A DNA stretch of 64,000 nucleotides, taken from assembly GCA_963675135.1 (NCBI GenBank), contig OY776131.1, positions 35,921,381-35,985,380 on the forward strand, given 5' to 3'. The DNA is from Galeopsis tetrahit (lineage: Eukaryota; Streptophyta; Magnoliopsida; Lamiales; Lamiaceae). Shown here piece after piece: positions 50,378-61,881 of this stretch. Below the pieces are notes generated by a model. The model did no database searches and had not been told where the DNA came from. It saw only the letters and a program-made list of their open reading frames with translations. Every line of letters begins with the position of its first letter. The first letter of the stretch is position 1. A program made the position numbers and the translations under genes.

Positions 50378-51883
50378 CAGAAAACTTTGAAAATGCTGCA
50401 AAACAAATTGTCACATCCTGGTAAACAGTTTATGAAATCTGCATGGAAACCAAAAACTACTTGTAATGTTGTTCACACCTCCTTAAAAGCATGTCTACTT
50501 GATTTATGGTATTTTGATAGTGGTTGTTCTAGACATATGACAGGTCGTACTGATTTCTTATCTGATTATGTGACCTTGAATAGTGGTAGTGTTACATATG
50601 GTGGAGGTTCTAAAGGAAAGATTGTTGGTAAAGGAACTTTGAATGTTGAAGGTTTTCCTAAGCTTAAAAATGTCTTACATGTTGATGGCTTACTTGCAAA
50701 TCTAATTAGCATTAGTCAACTTTGTGATGATAATTTGCATGTGAAATTTGATAAAGATTCATGTTATGTTCTTAATAAAGATGAAGTTTGGGTCATGACT
50801 GGTACTAGGTCAGCTGATAATTGCTATCTTATTGGAACAAATATGTGTAACTTGTCAAAATATGATGAAAATGTCTTATGGCATCAAAGATTGGGTCATG
50901 CAAATTACAGAGCAATGAAAAAACTAATCAAAGCAGATGCAGTAAAAGGAATTCCAAAACTGAGGTTTCACAATAACAATGTATGTGGACCATGCCAAAA
51001 AGGTAAGCAGGTAAGAATGTCGCACAAAATGCAGTCACATTGTACTACACATCGATGTTTTGAATTACTGCACATGGACTTGATGCGTCCTATGGAAACT
51101 GAAAGCACTGGAGGAAAGAGGTATTCCTTAGTTGTGGTAGATGATTTTTCTAGATATACCTGGGTAGAGTCTTTGGGAGACAAATCTGAAGCATTTGCTG
51201 CATTTCAAATTCTTTATAAGAGGTTCAAAAATGTGTTTAACTTAAAAGTTGGTCGTATTAGAACTGATCATGGTAGGGAATTTGAAAACAGCATGTTTAA
51301 TGATTTTTGTGATAAAAAGGGTATCTTGCAAGAATATTCATCTCCTAAAACTCCACAACAAAATGGAATTGTTGAAAGAAAGAATAGAACTTTACAAGAA
51401 ATGGCAAGAGTCATGCTAACATCCAAATGTCTTGCTAAGAAATTTTGGGAAGAAGAATTGAATACTGCATGTCATATCATTAATAGGGTTTTTATTCGTT
51501 CTAGCACAAGTCAAACACCTTATGAGATTTTGAACAACAAAAAACCAAGTGTGAAATATTTTCATGTATTTGGTTGTGTGTGTTATATTTTGAATGATAG
51601 GGATCAACTTCATAAGTTTGATTCTAAAAGTGATAAAGGTTTCTTTTTAGGCTATTCTAGAAATAGTAAAGCTTATAGAGTATATAACCTTAGAACTAAC
51701 ACTGTTCAAGAATCTGTTAATGTTGTGTTTGATGATGATAAAGGTCTTACAGATGACAAAGATGAAGAAGATGTATCACAGGTTACTGACACTTCTGAGA
51801 ATACACTAAAGTCTGAAAATGTTGCACCAAATGTTAACACATCTGGGTCAACATCTACAGAACAGTCAGCTGTAACTTCATAG
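50378..51883 (+). pseudogene. pol: Protease and integrase region of element H
   Basis: In register with gag. Protease YFDSGCSRHMTG; GAG-pre-integrase LWHQRLGHANYRAMKKL ... CGPCQKGKQ; integrase HMDLMRPM, RTDHGREFENSMF, TPQQNGIVERKNRTLQE; then the integrase C-terminal KFDSKSDKGFFLGYS. It ends at TAG 51881-51883; translation past it stays open in the same frame. Catalytic residues are intact. Confidence 0.85.
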
Positions 51884-53488
51884 AATGACCAGTACATTCC
51901 CAAAACGAATCCTTCTTCAAGGATAGGTAAAAGTCATCCTTCTGACCAGATCATAGGCGATGTTATAGTTGGAGTGCAAATAAGAGGAAGAGTAAGATCA
52001 AACAAGGTAGATGTGGTAAGAACAATATGCATGTCTTCTATGTGTAACATTGTAAATGCTGAATGTTATTTATCTGAAATTGAACCTAAAAGTGCTAAAG
52101 AAGCCTTAACTGATGAAAACTGGATTAATGTTATGCATGAAGAACTTGGTCAGTTTGAAAGAAATGAAGTGTGGACACTTGTTCCAAGACCTAGTCATAC
52201 TAATGTCATTTGAACAAAGTGGATATTCAAGAATAAAACTGATGAATCTGGTAATATTGTTAGAAACAAGGCTAGGCTAGTAGCACAAGGTTACACCCAA
52301 GTTGAAGGAGTTGATTTTGATGAGACTTTTGCACCTGTTGCTATGATAGAATCTATTAGATTACTGCTAGTTATTGCATGTTTTATTGATATTAAACTTC
52401 ATCAAATGGATGTAAAGGCTGCATTTCTAAATGGCATATTGAATGAAGAAGCATATGTTGAACAACCTATAGGATTTGAAGATCCACAATATCATGATCA
52501 TGTATATAAACTTAAGAAAGCTTTGTATGGTCTTAAACAAGCTCCTAGAGCATGGTATGGTAGGCTTACTCACTTTCTTTTGGAATATGGATTTATTAGA
52601 GGAGAAGCTGATAGAACTTTGTTCATTAAGCACACTGAAGGAGATTTACTTATTGCTCAAATATATGTTGATGACATTGTGTTTAGTTCTACTTGTGATA
52701 AAATGTTGAGTAACTTTGTTGAGGCAATGACTGCAACATTTGAAATGAGTATGGTTGGAGACTTGAACTATTTTCTAGGTCTTCAAATCAAACAGTGCAG
52801 TGATGGTTTTTTCTTCTACCAGAGTAAGTATGCTAAGAACTTGGTTAAAAGATTTGGTCTTGAAAATTCAAAACCAATGAAAACTCCTATGGGATCTTCT
52901 TTGAAACTTTGCAAAGATAGTGCTGGAACAGATGTTGATCCAACACTTTACAGATCCATGATAGGCAGTTTACTATATTTAACCTCTAGTAGACCAGATA
53001 TTATGTACAGTGTGTGTGTTTGTGCTAGGTAACAAGCTAATCCAAAGGAATCTCACCTGAATGCTGTGAAGAGGATTATCAAGTATGTTTCAGGTACAAG
53101 TGACCTTGGAATCTGGTATACTAAGGACACCAACAACATTTTGATTGGTTATAGTGATGCTGATTGGGCTGGAGACATAGATGATAGAAGGAGTACGAGT
53201 GGAGGATGTTTCTACATGGGAAACAATCTTGTATCATGGCACAACAAGAAACAAAATTGTGTTTCACAATCCACTGCAGAATCTGAGTATATTGCTGCTG
53301 GAAGCTGCTGCACACAACTCTTGTGGCTGAGCAAGATGTTCCATGACTATGGTATTGAGAATGGTATACTTACAATCTTTTGTGATAATACTAGTGCTAT
53401 TAACATTTCTAAGAATCCTGTACAATACTCACTCACTAAGCACATTAGCATAAGACATCACTTTATGAGAGATTTAGTAGAGAAGAAT
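51884..53488 (+). pseudogene. pol: Reverse transcriptase and RNase H region of element H
   Basis: The same frame continues with stops at TGA 52211-52213 (where relatives have Gly in VIGTKW) and TAA 53030-53032 (where relatives have Phe in CARFQANPK). Reverse transcriptase: VDFDETFAPVA, HQMDVKAAFLNGI, LKKALYGLKQAPRAWYG, IYVDDIVF. RNase H: GYSDADWAGDIDDRRSTSGG, QSTAESEYIAAGSCC, KHISIRHHFMRDLVEKN, then interrupted by F at 53489. All lesions are point nonsense changes. Confidence 0.85.
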
Positions 53489-55130
53489 TGTTGGGAATAA
53501 AATGAGATATGTTTTGATTGTATACCAAAACCCCCTGAGACATGCCTAAGTCATGATTGAATATGTTCTAGAAATGTTAGAACATATAGTATAAAGGCTA
53601 GATGAGGAGCTAATATGTTAGGTAGCTCTTAGATGATTAGATGCACGAGTTGAGGGGGAACATATGCTTTAAAGTCCATCAAGAACAAGTCCTCTCAAGG
53701 CTCAAACTCTGGATACAACACTAAGTCTTTTGAAGACCAACTATACTGATCAGGAGAGTTGTCCAGAGGAGTTGTCTCAGTACAAGAAATCAAGATCAAG
53801 TGCTCTGAAAGCTTGAGGTCAACTATGCTGAAGAAATAGAGACAAATACACCCTAAAGAACTACAAATTAACATGCTAAGATCACCTTGAAGTGAAGCAA
53901 AGGGTATGAGCCAAGTCATCTGAAGAAGAGCAAGCCAACCTTGCTGATAAGCAAGACTGCTGATAGTGATAAGGAGAGTTGTCCAAATGATGAGGAATGT
54001 TGTCCTATCAATGGAACAACCTTCAGAAGCCATGTCCAAGTCCTAACAAGAGAATCTGAAAGTCAGACATTGGGAAGAGTGCTGCAGAATGAAGACAAAG
54101 TCTTAACAGCCGTTTATTTCCCAAATGAGGACATGTCACTATCAAGATTCTGTCTTCTAAGTTGAAGAACTGAAAGAAGACATTTATGGACATTTGGGGA
54201 TGCCTCTCCAACGGGCAAATCCTTCATTTGTCTATAAATACAGAAGTGTGAAGACCATTTGAAAGCACCTCAACACAATCCAACATTGACAAGAACTCAC
54301 AAGCAAGAGTGCTTTCTAGATTTCAAAGACTATCTTAGTCTTCACTCACTTCTTCTAAGCTGAACTACATTGTATATCCATACACAAGCTTAGAGAGATA
54401 TCTTATCCTTATACACTGATCTTCATTGTAAAGGATATCTCATTAGTTGGAACCTTACTTCAATCCTCATATCTTTCAAGAGTGAAAGTGAGAAGGTTGT
54501 AGTAGTAGAAGTGGTAGGAGCTGATTGTTGAGAGAAGAACAGTTCAGTTCTGAGTTGAGAAGAGGGTACTAAGACTCTAGACATCCTAGGGATCAATTCA
54601 CCAAGGAGTGGTGTTCTTGATCAAGTGCACCTTGGCACTATAAAACAAGTTAATTCCAAGAGTGAAGGAATTATCCTGTTAAATCAGGGAAAGTGGATGT
54701 AGGAGCTTGAGTCTCTGAACCACTATAAACTCTTGTGTTGATTTACATTTCAAGTACTTTCATACATTCAACATTGCACACAAAACTGATCTTTCAAAGG
54801 ATAAACATTCAAAGACTGTGCAAAACTGATTTGGACAAGTTCCCTGAAACTGGACTATATTGAATTGACTAAGTGATTTCAGAATCTAAAGGAGTCTAAA
54901 CTAAAAGGGCCAACCACTATTCCGCACATATAACTCCTCTAGATAGTTATTCAACTAAGTACTCAATAGTACTTAGTAGTTTGATTATCTTAGAAGAGTT
55001 AATCATCTTCAGCAGAGTTGTCCAAGACAACCTTGCTGAGCTCTGGTTTGATCAAGTTAGTAAAGAATTCCCATACAAGTGTATTTCCCCCCCCCCATAC
55101 ACTTGTTATATACTCCTTTCAGGACCAACA
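53489..55130 (+). repeat. 5' LTR of element F (1642 bp)
   Basis: It starts TGTTGGGAATAAAATGAG and ends AGGACCAACA. The conserved box GTGGATGTAGGAGC ... GAACCACTATAAA is near 54692-54728. The hairpin stem ACAAGTGTAT (55075-55084) pairs with ATACACTTGT (55097-55106) around a C-run loop. Repeated AGTTGTCC motifs lie in U3. It matches the solo LTR at 40985-42597. Confidence 0.93.
55075..55106 (+). other. U5 hairpin with C-rich loop (element F)
   Basis: A perfect 10-bp stem (ACAAGTGTAT / ATACACTTGT) around a 12-nt loop of TT then C's, ending 24 bp before the LTR end. The solo LTR keeps it with a single T-G wobble change (41009-41018 with 41031-41040). Confidence 0.65.
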
Positions 55131-55132
55131 AG

Positions 55133-55144
55133 TGGTATCAGAGC
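55133..55144 (+). promoter_or_regulatory. Primer-binding site of element F (tRNA-iMet)
   Basis: TGGTATCAGAGC two bases after the LTR. Confidence 0.93.
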
Positions 55145-55269
55145 AGGGGTTCAAAGACCACTGCTTCTGAAAAGCCATCTTGGTTTTCAAAAATCACATA
55201 TTTGGTGTGGTCACTGAACTGATCTATCTGAAGTCATTTGTATCTATTGTCTAACCTTCTCTTACAGAA

Positions 55270-57793
55270 ATGGCAAGAGGAAATAACAACAACCAGAACC
55301 AGCAGCAACAAAATCCTGATCAAAATATAAATGCTGCAGTTCCATCTCCTGTTGTTCAAGGATTGGACAATATGGAAACTAATCCAGTCAATCACATATC
55401 TCATCACAAATTGCCCATGTTCTCAATTGATAATTATGATTTCTGGAAAATCAGAATGAGGGCTCATCTTGCATCTCTTCATACTGATATGTTGAGAGTG
55501 ATCACAAGAGGTCCTTTTGTGTTCACATTTGTTAATCCCAGAGTTACAGAGGCTCAAAGGGCAGACACAAGAGATGTACTTCCTAAAGATGAAGATGACT
55601 TCACTGCTGATGAAAAGAGGAAGGATAATCTGAATTATCTAGCAATGAACACCCTCTATCAAACAATTCCAGATGCAGTCATGGGAAGGGTCTACCACTG
55701 CACAACTGCCAAAGAAATTTGGGATACTCTTACAGAAATGTGTGAGGGTACTGAAAAGATCAAGGAGAATAAGCTCCAGGTGGCAGTGCAGAAATTTGAA
55801 CAGTTTGCAATGGAGTCTGAGGAGTCCATTGATAAGTTTGCTGGTAGATTCACTGATGTGATGAATGAGATCAACTCATTGGGCAAAGTCTACACCAAGA
55901 GAGAAGTTGGGTTGAAGATCTTGAGAAGTCTCACTCAAAAGTGGGATGTATATGCTGTAATGATGCAAAATACCAAAGATCTCTCCACTATGCCCATGCA
56001 ACAAATCTTCTCTGAACTCAAAGCTTATGAGTTCGACCTCAATAGAAGAAAGCCTGTTGAGGAACCTTCAAATCCTACTAAGGGAGTGGCATTCAAAGCC
56101 AAAGCTGCTGAACCAGAAATGCAGTCCACTCCAAGATCATCAAAGTCAGTCTCAAAGACTGAAATGAAGGAAGAACTAGCCTTGATGGCTAGAAGGTTTG
56201 AAAAGCTAAATTCAAGGTTTGGTAGATACAAGAAATTCTACCAGGACAACAAATTCAGGAGAAGGTAAAACTCTCCTGAAGATCAGGCTGAAGCCAAAAA
56301 GCCTGAAGAGAAGAGATCAGAGGACAAGTACTCTGATAGGAGAAGGTCCAGTAGAACTGAACCTTCATCATCAAAAAGAAGAGAAGAATCAAAGAAAGAA
56401 GATGATGAAGATCTGTGCTATAACTGCAAGAAGAAAGGACACTTCCAGTATGATTGCCCTGAATTAAGCTCTATGGAGAGAAGAGAGAGGCAAGCTAAAA
56501 GAGACAGAAAATTCACCAATAGAAAGGCCATGATGGCTGGTGAAGAATCTGATAGTGCTGAAAGCTTCAACTCTTCTGATGGACTGTTCTCCAACAGTGA
56601 TGATGATGATGATGATGTCTGCAACATGGCTCTTGAGGATGATGAGGTATCCTCTACTTCTAGTTCACCATCATTCATCTCACAAAACAATAGTGAGGTC
56701 AACTTGAAGCTTTCCCTTGGAAAGTTGATGGAAGATTTCACTATGCTACAAGAATTTCATGATAATTGTGTGAGAGAAAATGAAAGATTGGCCATTGAAC
56801 TTGCCAAAAACTCTGAGGCAGTTGTTGATGTCAAGTCTACTGAGTTGTATCAACAAGTCTTGAGAGAGCTTGAGGGAAGCAAATCTTAGGATAGTTGACC
56901 AACAAAAGGAGATTGATGACCAACTTCTCTCTCAGAAGAGAAAAGATTTTGAACTTAAAATTCTAAATGCCAAGTTTGAAAACCTCTCACATGAATATGA
57001 CATTCTTAAATCAAGTGAAGAGAGCCTGAAATTAAAGATGTCTGCTCTGAAGAAATCCTCTAGAGCAATAGAGGAAATTCAGAGTTATCAAAGACCTATG
57101 GCTCAAAGAAGTGGATTAGGTTTTGATCCATTTGAATCTTCACCTTGTCTTAGTGTTTCTTCTGTGAGTAACACTAAGAGAATCTTTCTTAAGTCAGTGG
57201 CACAAACTGAAAATGAAGTGATTCAGCCACTGAACAAAGGAAAGGGCAAAATGGATGATCTGCCTACTCAAGTGCTTCAGGAGATTAGGCCAAAACCTAA
57301 GGAAATGGCCAAAGCTCCTGAACACAAGAGGAATGTTGGTCAGCAGAGTAGACCCAATGGAAGGGCAACTCTCCTGAACAATGTTCAGAGGAATTATCCA
57401 AGGTATAATCAGCCTAGGCCAACTCTTCTGAGAAAGCCTCAGCTGACTAGACCTAAGGACAAGTATCCTCAAAGGCAAAATAAAATGAGACAACCAAAAC
57501 CCTTCATGCCAAAGGGTAATGGTCATAAGAAAGCCTTTCCTCAAAGATTCCCTCAAGTAGCACAAAGAACTCAAAAGTTCAGGAGATTTGACAACTCTCC
57601 TGAAACTTACAGAGTTAACACATTCACACACACTTTCCCAAAGGCATTTAAGGGAAAGACAGTGTATGTAGATGCTAGAGGAAGACAACTTAGCCACCTT
57701 GAATCAATCAGGGTTATTAGGCAAGTTTGGGTTCCTAAAGGTACAACTAACCTCTCAGGACCCAAAACTCAAAGGGTACCTAAACCTATCTAA
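55270..57793 (+). pseudogene. gag: Gag of element F, one stop and one frameshift
   Basis: ATG at 55270 (MARGNNNNQNQQQQNPDQ), Asn/Gln-rich start, then a UBN2-type capsid region (NYDFWKIRMRAHLASLH; TAKEIWDTLTEMCEGTEKI; ESIDKFAGRFTDVMNEINSL). TAA at 56266-56268 interrupts the Arg-rich linker, with the frame staying open after it through a CCHC knuckle (CYNCKKKGHFQYDC), a KAMMAGEESDS acidic stretch and a coiled coil. Near 56875-56889 the frame shifts by one; the next frame carries a Lys/Pro/Arg/Gln-rich tail and the conserved VWVPKGTTNLSGPKTQ end, stopping at TAA 57791-57793. Layout is the same as E's intact 800-aa gag. Confidence 0.85.
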
Positions 57794-59503
57794 TTGCAGG
57801 TACCTATAGGCAACAAGAAGAGGAGCATGAGCAAAAAGTCAGCATGGTACCTTGACAGTGGATGTTCAAGGCACATGACTGGAAACAAGGAACTCCTCAC
57901 TGATTTTATTGAAAAAGAAGGCCCAAATGTCACATTTGGAGACAGCTCACAAGCAACTACAAAAGGTTATGGTACTTTGATGATTGGTAACATCAAAGTA
58001 TCCAATGTATCTTATGTGGCTGGTCTCAAATATAATCTCCTAAGTATCAGTCAATTCTATGATAAAGATTTCAATGTTGAGTTTTCTAGTGGAAAATGCT
58101 TAATCAAAGATAAAACTCAACAAACTCTATTGACTGGAACTAGGAAAGGGAATGTGTACTTTACAGACTGGGATAAGTCTACTGATGCTGCATGCTTCAT
58201 TGCTAAGAGTTCTAGTGAACAAAGTTGGTTATGGCATAAAAGATTAAACCACTTGAACTTCAAAACAATGAACAAGATTGCTAGAAATGCATTAGTTAAA
58301 GGACTACCTAATGAGGTTTTCATTAAGGAGCATGTTTGTAAACCATGCCAAGAAGGAAAACAGATCAAAGCCTCATTTAAGGGAAAACCAGTCATCTCTA
58401 CTGAAAGGGTGCTTGAACTCCTACACATGGACCTATTTGGACCAATTACCCCTGCAAGCATAAATGGTAGAAAATACACATTGGTTGTAGTAGATGACTT
58501 CTCTAGGTTCACATGGGTAGTATTTCTCCTTAACAAGAAGGAAAGTCAAGTCAAACTGCCTGAACTGTTAAAGAGATTGTCAAATGAGAAAAGCCTTAGC
58601 ATTATCAAGATAAGATCTGATAAAGGCACTGAGTTCATTAATTCATACATCAATGAGTATTGCACATCTAATGGAATAGCTCATGAAACCTCAGCAGCTA
58701 GAACTCCTCAACAAAATGGAGTTGCAGAGAGAAGAAATAGAACTTTAAAAGAAGCTGCTAGAACTCTAATTGCTGATTCAAACTTACCTAAGAGGTTTTG
58801 GGCTGAAGCTATAAACACTGCATGTCATACTCAAAATAGATGTTTGATCACTAAAGGGCAAGGCAAAACCCCCTATGAACTCTGGAAAGGAAGATTGCCT
58901 AAAGTGTCATACTTTCACATTTTTGGTTGCAAGTGTTTTATTCACAATAATGGGAAAGACCAGCTGAAAGCCTTTGATAGCAAAGCTGATGAAGGAGTAT
59001 TCCTTGGATACTCTCAAATCAGTAGAGCTTTCAGAGTCTACAACAAGAAAACCCTTATTGTAGAGGAAACACCTCATGTTGTGTTTGATGAATCTATTCA
59101 TGAGTTCAGGAATGAGAACTTGGAATCAGAAGAAATCACACAAAGGACAACCAGACTGAGCCTAAAAGACAAAGACACTGATTTCATAGAAGTTGTCCAA
59201 ACCAACCTACCTGAAAACTTCACTTTGGACAACAACCCTGAAGGCAATCCTCCTGAGGAAAATCCCACTGAAAGGAATGATGAACTGAATGATTCAATCC
59301 CAGTTCACATCCAGGTAACAACTACCAATGAAGAAGCAGTTCCTGCTGAGGTAGTTAATGAATTAAATAATCAAGGGGGAACTCAAAATGTTGAAAATGC
59401 CAATGTCCCTGACATTGAGGACAACACCCCTGATTATGATCCTGAATTAGATCCCGCATTAAACTTCCTGAATTTTATGATCAAAATGACTCAACTTCAG
59501 TAG
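57794..59503 (+). pseudogene. pol: Protease and integrase region of element F pol
   Basis: In register with the end of gag, starting at TTGCAG right after its TAA, with no ATG. Protease WYLDSGCSRHMTG; GAG-pre-integrase WLWHKRLNHLNF ... CKPCQEGKQ; integrase HMDLFGPI, SDKGTEFINSYI, PQQNGVAERRNRTLKE; then KAFDSKADEGVFLGYS. An acidic linker with many Asn/Pro/Glu follows. The frame shifts around 59455-59470, after which the linker and reverse transcriptase continue in another frame. Confidence 0.88.
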
Positions 59504-61181
59504 AGGACAACTCTACTAAAGAGATCAGAAAAAGAAGGACTTGGTTGTCTGACCATCCTACTGATCTAATACTTGGTGACCCAAGTATAGGAGTCAAAAC
59601 AAGGAGATTTCATGGTGAAAGTGCTCTTTTCTGTTGTTTCTTGTCAGAGCAAGAACCAAGTGACATTGAGGAAGCACTTCAAGATGCCAACTGGATCACA
59701 GCCATGCAAGAAGAACTGAATCAATTCACCAGAAATGAAGTATGGGAGCTGGTGGATAGACCTTCACATCAAGATGTTATTGGAACAAAGTGGGTGTTCA
59801 AGAACAAGAAGAATGAAAATGATGTGATTGTCAGAAACAAAGCAAGACTTGTGGCAAAAGGCTATTGCCAACATGAAGGCATTGACTATGATGAGACATT
59901 TGCACCTGTGGCAAGGCTAGAAGCAATAAGGCTCTTTCTAGCCTATGCAGCCCACAAGAGGTTCAAAGTATACCAAATGGATGTCAAGAGTGCCTTTCTG
60001 AATGGAGTCTTGAAGGAAGAAGTCCATGTGGAGCAACCACCAGGTTTTGAGGTTGGAAATCAAGTCTACGGATTAAAGAAGGCTCTATATGGACTCAAGC
60101 AAGCCCCTAGGGCTTGGTATGATACACTGTCACAATTCCTCTTGGATCATGGATTCACCAAGGGAACTGTGGACAGACTCTCTTCAGAATCTCTGAAGGA
60201 GAGGACATCTTGCTTGTCCAAATTTATGTAGATGACATAATATTTGGATCTCCAAATGAAAAGCTGTGTGAGAAGTTCTCCAAGCTTATGCAAAGCAAGT
60301 TTGAGATGTCCATGATGGGGTTGATGAAATTCTTTTTGGGCCTATAAGTCAAGCAATCAAAAGAAGGAATCTTCATCAACCAAGCTAAGTACACCAGAGA
60401 AATGATCAAGAAGTTTGGGTGTGCTACTAGCAAGCCAGTAAGGATCCCAATGAACACAAATTGGAAGATGGATCCTGATGAGAGTGGTGTGTCAACCAAC
60501 TCTACTGAGTATAGAGGAATAATTGGTTCACTCCTCTATCTCACTGCCAGCAGACCTGACATCACCTTTGCAGTAGGTGTTTGTGCAAGGTTCCAAGCAA
60601 ATCCTAAGAAAAGCCATCTTGAGGCTGCAAAGAGGATTTTGAGGTATCTCAAAGGCACTGAGAATCTAGGCCTTTGGTATCCTGCTGATGACAACATTGA
60701 GTTAACTGGCTACTCAGATGCTGATTATGGAGGTTGCAGAATTGATAGAAAGTCCACTTCAGGGACTTGTCAATTCTTAGGCAACAAGCTCATATCTTGG
60801 TTCTCCAAGAAGCAAAACACAGTGGCTACTTCCACCACTGAAGCTGAATATGTTGCAGCTGGAAGTTGTTGTGCTCAGATCCTTTAGTTGAGACAACAAC
60901 TAAGAGACTACAAAGTCAACTCTACTGAAGTGCCAATATTTTGTGATAACAACAGTGCCATTGCTATATCACAAAATCCTGTCTTGCATACAAGATGCAA
61001 ACATGTGGACATCAAGCATCACTTCATTAGAGATCATGTGGAGAAGAAGGACATAAAGTTGGTCAAGATCCATACAGATCATCAAAAAGCTGATATCCTA
61101 ACAAAGCCACTTGCAGAGGCAAGATTTCTGGAGCTATCAGCAGAGTTAGGTTTACTTGATCCAGGGAAGTTGGACAAGTAA
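59470..61181 (+). pseudogene. pol: Reverse transcriptase and RNase H region of element F pol
   Basis: Three lesions. The first part (to 60231) has DETFAPVARLEAIR, QMDVKSAFLNGVL and LKKALYGLKQAPRAWYD; a frameshift near 60175-60185 then moves YVDD (60225-60236) into another frame. In that frame TAA at 60345-60347 (Gln in relatives, so CAA to TAA) and TAG at 60885-60887 (Trp in relatives, TGG to TAG) interrupt the reverse transcriptase end and RNase H. RNase H motifs remain (STTEAEYVAAGSCC; KHVDIKHHFIRDHVEKK; TKPLAEARF). It ends at 61181. Confidence 0.88.
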
Positions 61182-61881
61182 AACTCACTGAAGTTAATGG
61201 GAGTAAAAGAGCCAAATTGATCTTCAGCAGACTTGGACAAGTCTACTGAAGTGCAGAAGAGATGATCACAATTACTCAGGACACTTGTCCATTGATATTC
61301 AGGACTCTTGTCCACATCTCTTCAGGACACTTGTCCTTGTAGGGTCAGATAAGTTGTCTTGGCTATCAAACTATTTTATTGGTTTGATAAGCACCTATTT
61401 TGGGTAATCATTGTCTACCTTGATATCTGTCCCAATTACAGATATCATCTCTGTGGGATTTAATTTGTCCCCCACCCAAAAGGTCACTTTCCATGCATTA
61501 AATGCCAAGATTTAACTCTTGTTTACATTACACTTTTCAAGCCATGATCTATCTCGAAAACTCCCCAACCATTAACTAATATTAAATACCTTCCACGTTT
61601 TGAATAAAACCAACAACTCACTGTTACATTGGTTTTTAACCATTGGATCAAAACTGGCCAACTCCCCTGAAATTCATCCTGGCCGTCCAAGTGTGTTTTC
61701 CATTTTTGACAACCGTTGAAAATACACAAATCTCACCAACTCATTGACAAACATTCTTTTTAGAATATTCTCAAGTCTTAAGAACTCCCCACACACTCTT
61801 CTTCCCCAAGCATTTGAAACCCTAGCTCACTTTTCTTCAAACTCTCTCAAAACTCTCTCAATTTCATCTCTGTAATCTTCA
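61182..61881 (+). promoter_or_regulatory. Spacer between pol and third frame of element F, promoter-like
   Basis: Holds a 23-bp tandem repeat around CAGGACACTTGTCC at 61277, 61300 and 61323. An ACCATTGGATCAAAA motif (about 61638-61653) matches the GGATC motifs in D and E. A CT-rich leader (CTCTCAAAACTCTCTCAATT) runs directly to the ATG at 61882. CTTCCCCAAGCATTTG near 61802-61817 resembles CTCTCAAGCATTTG in D's leader. No clear TATA. Confidence 0.5.

Larger units (their letters stand above)
47836..53488 (+). mobile_element. Element H: Ty1/copia element, interrupted by F
   Basis: LTR, primer site, and a single gag-pol frame from 48653 to 53488 with four in-frame stops and no frameshift that I see. 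F's LTR interrupts the RNase H domain, so the rest of H lies beyond F, off the right edge. AGAAT (53484-53488) should be the TSD of F. Confidence 0.85.
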
